Position numbers and translations under genes: made by a program. A stretch of DNA of 64,000 bases from CALAGB01 sp963713965 (GTDB lineage: Bacteria; Chloroflexota; Chloroflexia; Thermomicrobiales; Thermomicrobiaceae), in contig OY970217.1 of NCBI GenBank assembly GCA_963713965.1, positions 248,001-312,000 of the forward strand, in the 5' to 3' direction. Below the pieces are notes generated by a model. It searched no databases and was not told the origin of the DNA. It saw nothing but the letters and a program-made list of their open reading frames with translations. Each line of letters begins with the position of its first letter. The first letter of the stretch is position 1. Shown here piece by piece: positions 16,162 through 23,550 of the stretch.

Positions 16162-17586
16162 ATGAAGCTCCGAACCTGGCTTCGTCCGGGGATGCTGATC
16201 AAGCGCTGGATCGCGCTTCTCATTGCCGGAATCGTCATGACGAGCCTCGCGTTGGCGATGGCGCTCGCCTGGATCTACCGCAACTATCACTTCCCGGACC
16301 GAGCGACCCACATCGTTCAGACCGTCACCTTACAGTTTATTCCACATCCCTTCCGTGAGATTATCGTGCTTGTTGGAGGGACGCTCTTCGTCGGCCTTGG
16401 AGCGCTTCAGCTTGGGCGTTCGTTACTGGCCCCATTTCTGGATCAACGCCCCGGAGACCAGGGTCTGGCAGAGATCATCCACTCACATCGTTTTGGGCCA
16501 ACCGAGCCGGAGTTGCGCGTGGTCGCGATCGGCGGCGGTACCGGTCTGTCGACGTTGCTCCGGGGTTTGAAGACGCACAACGTCGACATCACCGCCATCG
16601 TTACTGTGGGCGACGACGGAGGAAGTTCAGGGAGACTGCGTACCGAGTTCAACATGCCGCCGCCAGGCGACATCCGAAATTGCATTGTCGCTCTGGCGGA
16701 CGCCGAACCGCTGATGGGCGACCTATTCCAATACCGCTTCGAACAGGAAAACTCGTCCCTTTCTGGTCACAGCTTCGGCAATCTCTTCATCACGGCAATG
16801 ACTCAAGTTTCGGGTAGTTTCGAGCGGGCAGTGGTCGAGTCGTCTCGCGTGCTGGCGGTTCGCGGACAGGTACTTCCATCGTCGCTCGACAACATTGAAG
16901 TTTGTGCCGAGATGGTTGACGGCCGAGTCATCCGCGGCGAATCGAACATTACAGGTGAGCGGTCCAAGATCAAACGAGTTTTTCTCGATCCCGGACAGCC
17001 TGACCCATATGATCCGGCTATTATCGCTATCTTGTCGGCCGATCTCATTGTGTTGGGACCAGGTAGCCTCTACACGTCCGTCCTTCCCAATTTGCTCGTT
17101 CAGGGTATCGCCCACGCCGTGCGTTGCTCACAGGCAACCAAAGCGTACGTCTGCAACGTGGCGACCCAGCGTGGTGAAACGGACAACTTCGGCGTAGTTG
17201 AGCATGTTGCTGCATTGCGCGATCATGTAGGCGGGCACGTCGTCGATTACGTGCTGGTCAACAGCAATTTTGATCCGGCGGCAGCCAAGATCAAACCAGA
17301 ATGGTCGGTGAACGCGGTCGGCCTCGAAGGTATTGAGCGACTCGGTGATGACGTAACGGTCGTCCTGCGTGACGTAGTCAATCCGGAGTTTCCATTGCGT
17401 CACGACCCCGAGAAACTGTCGGCCGAGCTGTTGAAGCTTGGGCGCGCTCATCGCCTCACCCATTCGGGAAAGGCATCGAGCGCGAGCAACGGACGATACA
17501 CCGTCGAGGTTCCGGGCCTCGCGACCAATTTGAGTGTCAAATCAGACGGCTTGCGTGCGCAAGCGAATCAGAACAAGGGGGCGTAG
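16162..17586 (+). CDS. yvcK: membrane-anchored YvcK/CofD-like protein
   Basis: YvcK-family proteins bind UDP-sugars and are needed for normal cell shape and growth on gluconeogenic carbon in Bacillus. The C-terminal CofD-like domain begins RVVAIGGGTGLSTLLRGL (from about residue 119), with VGDDGGSSGRLR and FNMPPPGDIRNC. Unlike the soluble Bacillus protein this one has about 110 extra N-terminal residues with two hydrophobic segments (about 17-38 and 65-84), so the domain is probably tethered to the membrane. The gap start codon follows its stop directly, linking it to glycolysis genes. Confidence 0.88.
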   Translation: MKLRTWLRPGMLIKRWIALLIAGIVMTSLALAMALAWIYRNYHFPDRATHIVQTVTLQFIPHPFREIIVLVGGTLFVGLGALQLGRSLLAPFLDQRPGDQGLAEIIHSHRFGPTEPELRVVAIGGGTGLSTLLRGLKTHNVDITAIVTVGDDGGSSGRLRTEFNMPPPGDIRNCIVALADAEPLMGDLFQYRFEQENSSLSGHSFGNLFITAMTQVSGSFERAVVESSRVLAVRGQVLPSSLDNIEVCAEMVDGRVIRGESNITGERSKIKRVFLDPGQPDPYDPAIIAILSADLIVLGPGSLYTSVLPNLLVQGIAHAVRCSQATKAYVCNVATQRGETDNFGVVEHVAALRDHVGGHVVDYVLVNSNFDPAAAKIKPEWSVNAVGLEGIERLGDDVTVVLRDVVNPEFPLRHDPEKLSAELLKLGRAHRLTHSGKASSASNGRYTVEVPGLATNLSVKSDGLRAQANQNKGA

Positions 17587-18603
17587 ATGGCAGTTCGAGT
17601 AGGGATCAACGGGTTCGGCCGCATTGGGCGGCAGGTGTTCAAGGCGATCGTCGGCGAATACGACGACGAGCTTGAGATCGTCGGAGTCAACGATTTAATG
17701 GACACCCATACGCTGGCACATCTTCTTCGCTATGACTCGACCTATGGTGTGTACGACTTTGACGTCGAATCGTCCGACAACTCGCTGACGGTTGACGGCA
17801 ATGAGGTGAAGGTCTTTTCTGAGCGAGATCCCGCGAACATCCCGTGGGGCGACAACAACGTCGATCTGGTAATCGAGTCCACCGGGTTCTTCACCGACGC
17901 TACCAAAGCGCGCGGCCACATCGATGGCGGCGCGAAGAAGGTCATCATCACCGCCCCGGCTAAGAACGAAGACATCACTATCGTGCTGGGCGTCAACGAA
18001 GAGATGTACGATCCAGATGTCCACAACATCGTCTCGAACGCGTCCTGCACCACCAATTGTCTCGCGCCCGTCGCCAAGGTCGTTCAGGATAAGTACGGCA
18101 TCCGTCGTGGATTCATGACGACCGTTCACTCCTACACCAATGATCAAGTAACGCTGGACGGCCCACACAAGGATCTAAGGCGCGCACGCGCGGCCGCACT
18201 CAACATCATTCCGACCACCACTGGCGCGGCACGCGCGGTTGCGCTGGTTATTCCCGAACTCAAGGGGAAATTCGACGGATTTGCGCTCCGCGTACCGACC
18301 CCAACCGTCTCGATCGTCGACTTTGTCGCCGAGATCGAGAATCCAACCACGGTCGAAGAACTGAACGGCGTTTTCAAAGCGATGTCCGAAGAGGACCTGG
18401 TCGGGATCCTTGGCTACTCTGACGAGCCGCTTGTTTCGACCGACTATCGCGGCGACTCGCACTCGTCGATCGTCGACGGACTCTCGACCATGGTGATGGA
18501 TGGAAATATGGTCAAGGTGATCGCCTGGTATGACAACGAGTGGGGATACTCCTGCCGCGTCGCTGACCTGGCGAACATGATGGCGGAGATGGGAATCAGC
18601 TAG
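17587..18603 (+). CDS. gap: glyceraldehyde-3-phosphate dehydrogenase, type I
   Basis: The enzyme oxidises glyceraldehyde 3-phosphate to 1,3-bisphosphoglycerate with NAD. It starts with the Rossmann motif VGINGFGRIGRQVF and has the catalytic cysteine in SNASCTTNCLAP, with WYDNEWGYSCR near the C-terminus. At 338 residues it is full length. The ATG begins immediately after the yvcK stop, with an AAGGGGG ribosome site inside the yvcK end. The pgk and tpiA genes follow. Confidence 0.96.
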   Translation: MAVRVGINGFGRIGRQVFKAIVGEYDDELEIVGVNDLMDTHTLAHLLRYDSTYGVYDFDVESSDNSLTVDGNEVKVFSERDPANIPWGDNNVDLVIESTGFFTDATKARGHIDGGAKKVIITAPAKNEDITIVLGVNEEMYDPDVHNIVSNASCTTNCLAPVAKVVQDKYGIRRGFMTTVHSYTNDQVTLDGPHKDLRRARAAALNIIPTTTGAARAVALVIPELKGKFDGFALRVPTPTVSIVDFVAEIENPTTVEELNGVFKAMSEEDLVGILGYSDEPLVSTDYRGDSHSSIVDGLSTMVMDGNMVKVIAWYDNEWGYSCRVADLANMMAEMGIS

Positions 18604-18678
18604 TTCGACGCGCCGACGGCTTTTGAACCAGCGCTGGTCGCCGATCGAGCATCTGACGCAATGACCACATGAATCGGG

Positions 18679-18709
18679 GCCGGATCTGGTTGCTGCAATC
18701 GGATCCGGC
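18679..18709 (+). terminator. hairpin between gap and pgk
   Basis: GCCGGATC pairs perfectly with GATCCGGC across a 15-base loop. The tail is CTCTCGCTTTG rather than a U-run, so it may be a weak terminator, a partial attenuator or an mRNA processing/stability element. The gene-free gap is 183 bases. Confidence 0.4.
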
Positions 18710-18786
18710 TCTCTCGCTTTGATCGATGTCAGTGTCCAAGGCAACGACCGTGGCTGTCTAACCCCACACTCAATTGAGGAGCATGC

Positions 18787-19971
18787 ATGCAACTTCGCCG
18801 GGTTCAGGACATGGATGTACGGGGCAAGCGAGTATTCGTCCGAGTTGATTACAACGTGCCACTCGACAACGGCACGATCACTGATGACACTCGCATCCGG
18901 GCGAGTCTGCCGACGATACAGCTGCTTCGAGAGCGTGGCGCAGGGCTGATACTCGCATCGCATATGGGGCGTCCAAAGGGGCAGGTGCAGGACTCACTAC
19001 GTCTGGCGCCGGTCGCACGCGCCCTCGAAGCGCTCGTCGGCGCCAAAGTGGCTTACGCGCGCGACGTGATCGGGAATGAAGCCCACACGGTCTCGTCTCA
19101 GCTCGAAAGCGGTCAGATTGCGCTCCTGGAAAACCTGCGATTCGACCCGAGAGAAGAGAAGAACGGACGCGACTTCGCCCGAGAGTTGGCCGGACTGGCC
19201 GAGCTTTACGTCAATGACGCCTTCGGCGCCGCGCACCGCGCTCACGCATCGACCGAGGGTATGACCGAGTTCTTACCCTCGGCTGCCGGGTTGCTACTCC
19301 AGGCGGAGGTCGAAGCGCTTTCGCGGGTGGTGGATCGTCCAGAAGCGCCGTATGCACTCATTCTTGGTGGCGCCAAGGTCTCGGACAAGATCGGCGTGAT
19401 CGACAATCTCCTTGAAAAGGTCGACAAAGTCCTCATCGGCGGTGGGATGGCCAACACGTTCCTCAAAGCGCAGGGCCACGACATCGGAAAGTCGCTCGTC
19501 GAAGAAGACAACGTCGAAGTCGCCCGTGACGTTCTGGAGCGCGCACGCAAAGGGAATGTCGAATTGCTCTTGCCCACAGACGCGGTGGTGGCAGAGAGGA
19601 TGGAGTCGGACTCATCCGCTCAGGAGGTGAGCGTCGACGATGTCCCCACGGACATGGCGATTTTCGATATTGGCTCTTCGACTGTCAGCGCTTTCTCCGA
19701 GGCGTTGAAACCGGCACGCACCATCGTGTGGAACGGTCCCATGGGCGTGTTCGAGCTCGAGCCCTTCGCCGGCGGAACCAGAGGTGTTGCGCGGGCAGTG
19801 GCCGACTCCAACGCGTTCACATTGGTGGGCGGCGGTGATTCGGTTGCCGCCATTGAGCAGATTGGCGTCGCGGACAAGATCTCCCACATCTCGACCGGTG
19901 GGGGAGCGTCTCTGGAGTTCCTGGAGGGAAAGAGCCTGCCGGGAATCGCGGCACTTGAAGTGAAGGAGTAG
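18787..19971 (+). CDS. pgk: phosphoglycerate kinase
   Basis: PGK transfers phosphate from 1,3-bisphosphoglycerate to ADP. It starts with VRGKRVFVRVDYNVPL, contains SHMGRPKG and LENLRFDPREEKN, and the nucleotide site has ILGGAKVSDKIGVIDNLL and the late GGGDSVAAIEQ. At 394 residues it is a single-domain-pair enzyme of normal length, not fused to tpiA. GAGGAG lies six bases before the ATG. tpiA begins six bases after its stop. Confidence 0.96.
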   Translation: MQLRRVQDMDVRGKRVFVRVDYNVPLDNGTITDDTRIRASLPTIQLLRERGAGLILASHMGRPKGQVQDSLRLAPVARALEALVGAKVAYARDVIGNEAHTVSSQLESGQIALLENLRFDPREEKNGRDFARELAGLAELYVNDAFGAAHRAHASTEGMTEFLPSAAGLLLQAEVEALSRVVDRPEAPYALILGGAKVSDKIGVIDNLLEKVDKVLIGGGMANTFLKAQGHDIGKSLVEEDNVEVARDVLERARKGNVELLLPTDAVVAERMESDSSAQEVSVDDVPTDMAIFDIGSSTVSAFSEALKPARTIVWNGPMGVFELEPFAGGTRGVARAVADSNAFTLVGGGDSVAAIEQIGVADKISHISTGGGASLEFLEGKSLPGIAALEVKE

Positions 19972-19977
19972 CACACC

Positions 19978-20730
19978 GTGCGAACGCCAATCGTTGCCGG
20001 CAACTGGAAAATGAATACGTCGCTGGATGAGGCGGTCTCCATCGTCACGGAATTGGCGAATCTCCAGCCTCGCGAGTCGCCGGTTGAGCGCGTACTCATC
20101 CCGCCGTTCCCCTGGATCGTTCCCGTTCACGAACAGGTAAAGGCTGCCGGGTTTGCCGTGGGCGCGCAGAACTGTGCAACGCAGGACCTTGGAGCGTTCA
20201 CCGGCGAAGTTTCGGCGGGGATGTTGGCGCCCTATTGCACATACGTTATCGCGGGACACAGTGAGCGCCGCCATATTCTTGGCGAAACGGACGACGTCGT
20301 TGCCGCGAAGGTCGATGCCATACTCCGACACGGTATCCAGGCAATTCTTTGCGTCGGCGAGCTGCTCGGCGAGCGCGAGGCCGGGCAAGCGCAAGTGGTC
20401 GTAAAACGCCAACTCGTTTCAGCCCTCGAAGACGTAAAGCGTGAAAGGCTGGCAGACGTCGTCATCGCGTATGAGCCCGTTTGGGCGATTGGGACCGGAC
20501 GTGCGGCCACGAAGGAAGATGCTCAAGAGATGGCTGCATTCATTCGATCTGAAATCGCGCAAATCGCTGATGCCGCGACTGCCGACGCCATGCGCATCCA
20601 GTACGGCGGAAGCGTGAACGCCGAGAACGCGCGAGATCTCCTGTCGTTGCCCGATGTCGATGGGGCGCTGGTAGGCGGAGCCAGCCTCAAACCGGGAGAC
20701 TTCGCGAAGATTATTGACGCGGCGCGATGA
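19978..20730 (+). CDS. tpiA: triosephosphate isomerase
   Basis: TPI interconverts dihydroxyacetone phosphate and glyceraldehyde 3-phosphate. The protein starts RTPIVAGNWKMN with the catalytic lysine, has the electrophilic histidine in VIAGHSERR, and the catalytic glutamate in VIAYEPVWAIGTGRAA, followed by IQYGGSVNAEN. It is 250 residues long. The GTG start has GAAGGAG about nine bases upstream, within the pgk-tpiA junction. Confidence 0.96.
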   Translation: MRTPIVAGNWKMNTSLDEAVSIVTELANLQPRESPVERVLIPPFPWIVPVHEQVKAAGFAVGAQNCATQDLGAFTGEVSAGMLAPYCTYVIAGHSERRHILGETDDVVAAKVDAILRHGIQAILCVGELLGEREAGQAQVVVKRQLVSALEDVKRERLADVVIAYEPVWAIGTGRAATKEDAQEMAAFIRSEIAQIADAATADAMRIQYGGSVNAENARDLLSLPDVDGALVGGASLKPGDFAKIIDAAR

Positions 20731-20747
20731 ACGAACGCGAAATGAGA

Positions 20748-20756
20748 TGATATAGT
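20748..20756 (+). promoter_or_regulatory. extended -10 promoter before secG
   Basis: TGATATAGT, 42 bases before the secG start codon, fits an extended -10. No -35 is convincing; secG may also be read through from tpiA. Confidence 0.4.
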
Positions 20757-20797
20757 TCCGGTCGTTGTTTCCCGTCGTTAGGGCTAAGGATTGGTTC

Positions 20798-21019
20798 ATG
20801 ACAACCGCTCTCAGCATCGCGATGATTCTGGTCTCCGTTGTGCTGATTCTCGTCGTATTGATGCAGTCAAAAGGATCAGGATTCAGCGGGGCGTTCGGCG
20901 GTAGCTCGTCGTCCATCTATCGCACACGTCGAGGGCTCGAGAAGACGCTCTACCAGTTCACCATCGGCGTCGCCATCGTGTTCGTGGTGGTTGCTATTCT
21001 CGCCGATTTCCTCATGTAG
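20798..21019 (+). CDS. secG: preprotein translocase subunit SecG
   Basis: This 73-residue membrane protein has two hydrophobic segments (about residues 2-22 and 50-70) around the conserved loop LMQSKGSGFSGAFGGSSS. SecG assists SecYE in export. I use the ATG at 20798, with TAAGGA eight bases upstream. A secG gene behind gap-pgk-tpiA is a widespread bacterial arrangement. Confidence 0.9.
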   Translation: MTTALSIAMILVSVVLILVVLMQSKGSGFSGAFGGSSSSIYRTRRGLEKTLYQFTIGVAIVFVVVAILADFLM

Positions 21020-21044
21020 CCATTGATGACGGACAGCGGTATTC

Positions 21045-22778
21045 GTGCCTGACCGGGGCAACAATCGCCGTCTAAATCGCCGTTCCCAACCTGGCCGATC
21101 ACGGGCGATCACGAGGGTGGGAACGGCGTTTATCGTTCTGCTTGTTATCGCGGGTGCCGTCTTCTTTGCCCAGCGATCCTTTGCCGACAAGAAGATTCCA
21201 ACGCCTCTTCCAGCTGCGATTGACACACCAACAGCGGACGATGTTCCGCGACAGGGCGGCACGCTCGTAGAGGGTGATGTGGGTGTTCCGGCGACGTTCA
21301 ATCCCCTCCTCGCCAGCAGCCAGACTGAACGCGACGCGGCAGCATTGATGTTTGATGGATTGGTCCGAGTGGATGGATCCGGAACTCCGACGCCCGATCT
21401 GGCGAAGTCGTGGAAGGTCAGCGAAGACGGACTGACGTATACCGTCACGCTCCGCTCAGGTGTTACCTGGCATGACGGCTCGCCGTTCACCTCCCAAGAC
21501 GTGCGCTTTACCATTGGGTTGGTCCAGTCACCAAGCTTTCCGGGAGATCCGCAGTTGTCCCGGTTCTGGCGCCCTATAGTCGTCGGCACGCCCAACGATT
21601 CGACGGTCGTCTTTCATTTGATGAACCCGTTTTCCCCGTTTCTGAACGACCTGAATATCCCGATCCTTCCCAAACACATTTTGGGCGGAGTGACGGCGGA
21701 GGATCTGGGCGTTGATCCGTTCAACCTGTTTCCCGTGGGAACCGGGCCATTCAAGTTCGTCTCGTATGACAAACAAGGACAACAACTCCAGCTCTCGGCC
21801 TACGACGGCTACGCTGGAGATCGACCGCATCTAGACGCGATTACCATCAAATACTACGGAGACACCGATAAGTTGCTTGAAGCGGTCAAGAAGGGTGACG
21901 TTCAAGCAAGCGGAACGCTGACCGACGACCAGTTGTTGCGAGCCGGGTCGATACCTAAATCATATTCGATCTACGCCCCCCAGTTGATGAGCTATACGGC
22001 GCTTTTTTTCAACACACGCGTGAGCCCTTTTTCAAATGAGGTCGTGCGGCAGGCGTTGGCGATGGCCATCGATCCGACACCGCTGATTGATGGACCATTG
22101 AAGTCGCAGGCAGTCGCGGGCTCCAGCCCGATACCTTCAACGTCCTGGGCATTCTCGCAACAAGGTCCGATCTTTGACCCGCAAAAGGCAGCCGAACTGC
22201 TTGACACAGCGGGCTGGAAGTACGTCGAGAGCGACGGCGTCCGCGAAAACGGAGAGAGCAGGTTGAGCTTCCAACTCCTGGTCAATGGCGACGACCCCGA
22301 ACGTGTGCTGATGGCCCAGACGATTGCTCAACAACTGGGCGGCATTCACGTTCTCGTGGACGTGAAAGAAGCTACGTCTGACGACGTAAACCAGGCTCTG
22401 GCTGCTGGGCAGTTCTCCGCGGCAGTCTTTGGCGGCCACTTTGGAAACGGTGATCCCGACTGTTTCGACGTCTGGAGCTCCACACAGTCGAGCACTGGGC
22501 TCAACGTAACTGGCGTGAACGACAACGACATCGATTCGGCTCTCGCCGATGCGCGGGCAACTACCGACGTCGACAAGCGACGCCAGTTTTACGCCCAGTT
22601 TCAACGGGCCTTCGTGAACCAGGCGCCGGCAGTCGTGCTCTATTATCCGCGTTATCTTTTCGTGGTCTCTTCAGCGGTGCACGGAGTCAGTCCGGATGCG
22701 CTTGTCGACCAGAGCGATCGGTTTCAGCGGATCTCAACCTGGTATCTCGCAGGGAAGACGCAAACCGCGACTCCATAG
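21045..22778 (+). CDS. peptide/nickel-type ABC transporter substrate-binding protein, membrane-anchored
   Basis: This 577-residue protein belongs to the family-5 solute-binding proteins (oligopeptide, nickel and similar ligands). After a basic N-terminus there is one hydrophobic segment (about residues 23-42) with no lipobox cysteine, so it looks like an uncleaved anchor or a plain signal peptide rather than a lipoprotein. The binding domain follows, with LAKSWKVSEDGLTYTVTLR and GVTWHDGSPFTSQDV, hallmarks of the family. No ABC permease or ATPase gene adjoins it, which is unusual. The GTG start lies 25 bases after secG. The ligand is unknown. Confidence 0.85.
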   Translation: MPDRGNNRRLNRRSQPGRSRAITRVGTAFIVLLVIAGAVFFAQRSFADKKIPTPLPAAIDTPTADDVPRQGGTLVEGDVGVPATFNPLLASSQTERDAAALMFDGLVRVDGSGTPTPDLAKSWKVSEDGLTYTVTLRSGVTWHDGSPFTSQDVRFTIGLVQSPSFPGDPQLSRFWRPIVVGTPNDSTVVFHLMNPFSPFLNDLNIPILPKHILGGVTAEDLGVDPFNLFPVGTGPFKFVSYDKQGQQLQLSAYDGYAGDRPHLDAITIKYYGDTDKLLEAVKKGDVQASGTLTDDQLLRAGSIPKSYSIYAPQLMSYTALFFNTRVSPFSNEVVRQALAMAIDPTPLIDGPLKSQAVAGSSPIPSTSWAFSQQGPIFDPQKAAELLDTAGWKYVESDGVRENGESRLSFQLLVNGDDPERVLMAQTIAQQLGGIHVLVDVKEATSDDVNQALAAGQFSAAVFGGHFGNGDPDCFDVWSSTQSSTGLNVTGVNDNDIDSALADARATTDVDKRRQFYAQFQRAFVNQAPAVVLYYPRYLFVVSSAVHGVSPDALVDQSDRFQRISTWYLAGKTQTATP

Positions 22779-22831
22779 CGATTATGCCAACCTGTGTGGC
22801 ATAGTTGTGGTTGTCTGGTGGAACGCTGCGG

Positions 22832-22837
22832 TATAAT
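22832..22837 (+). promoter_or_regulatory. -10 element of the tatA promoter
   Basis: A perfect TATAAT with a poor -35 (GTTGTC, 16 bases upstream). A small hairpin (GCCCT/AGGGC, about 22841-22857) lies in the leader. Confidence 0.5.
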
Positions 22838-22887
22838 CGCGGCCCTAGCTTCAGGGCGCGGTAACCGTCGAACGGAGGAACTCCAAC

Positions 22888-23094
22888 ATGGCCGGTTTGG
22901 GCTGGCAAGAGCTCGTGCTCATCTTGTTGATCGTCGTAATCATCTTCGGTGCGGGCAAGCTGCCGGAGATCGGTGGCGCTGTTGGTCGTGGCATCAAGGA
23001 ATTCCGAACCGCCACGACGGATGAGCAGGCTGCCAATTCGGATGATTCCGCCGCGGCAAAGCCGACCGGCGAGTCGATCCGAGAGGATGCGTAG
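22888..23094 (+). CDS. tatA: Sec-independent translocase protein TatA
   Basis: This 68-residue protein has the TatA plan: a short N-terminal membrane helix (WQELVLILLIVVIIFGAGKLPEIG) with the FG-x-KLPE hinge, an amphipathic helix (VGRGIKEFRTA) and a charged tail. TatA forms the export pore for folded proteins. CGGAGGA precedes the ATG. No tatC is nearby; a second tatA-like gene occurs at 61618. The gene is monocistronic, between its own promoter and terminator. Confidence 0.9.
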   Translation: MAGLGWQELVLILLIVVIIFGAGKLPEIGGAVGRGIKEFRTATTDEQAANSDDSAAAKPTGESIREDA

Positions 23095-23133
23095 AGTCGC
23101 ATTCGACGGTCACCATTGAGCTGAGATAACGTG

Positions 23134-23164
23134 AACGGTCACCTGCATCGGTGACCGTTTTGCT
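23134..23164 (+). terminator. rho-independent terminator after tatA
   Basis: AACGGTCACC pairs with GGTGACCGTT (10 pairs, six-base loop), followed by TTTGCTGT. It lies 39 bases after the tatA stop. Confidence 0.75.
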
Positions 23165-23191
23165 GTGCTGAGTTGTCGTGTCACCCGCGCG

Positions 23192-23458
23192 TCACATGCG
23201 ACCGACGCGGCCTTCTTCTCTGAAGAAACCAACGACTGAGTCGGGCGCTTGTGTTTCATCCATCAGTTCGACGAATGAGATACGTGACCAAGGATAGAGG
23301 AACGCCGTCGCACCATTGGTGATGAACGTGAGTGCCTTCCCGTCGCGCTTGCGAGGGTGACGAACCAGGATGAAGTTGTCCTTCGGGTCCGGAACGTCGT
23401 CCACTTCCGCCAGGAAGGGGTCTTCGTTGTGAATGTGGACGATGATTCGAATCGGCAT
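23192..23458 (-). CDS. conserved-looking hypothetical protein, 88 residues
   Basis: I do not recognise this family. The protein is soluble and begins MPIRIIVHIHNEDPFLAEVDD, followed by a mixed charged segment (PRKRDGKALTFITNG) and ends acidic-basic. A beta-rich fold is plausible from the alternating hydrophobic pattern. GAGGAA lies at correct spacing before the ATG, and codon use matches the neighbours, so it is probably a real gene. It follows the kinase gene on the same strand after 92 bases and could be cotranscribed with it. Confidence 0.65.
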   Translation of the reverse strand: MPIRIIVHIHNEDPFLAEVDDVPDPKDNFILVRHPRKRDGKALTFITNGATAFLYPWSRISFVELMDETQAPDSVVGFFREEGRVGRM

Positions 23459-23550
23459 CGAGCATTCCTCATCTCATGGGTCAGCGGAGTCTTCTCGTGT
23501 TCCAGTTAGCCTGTTCCGATCATGGCGATCTGGTGATGTCGCGTTTCACG

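Noticed and set aside
18604..18786. Riboswitch before pgk
   Set aside because: One simple hairpin is present with no known aptamer signature.
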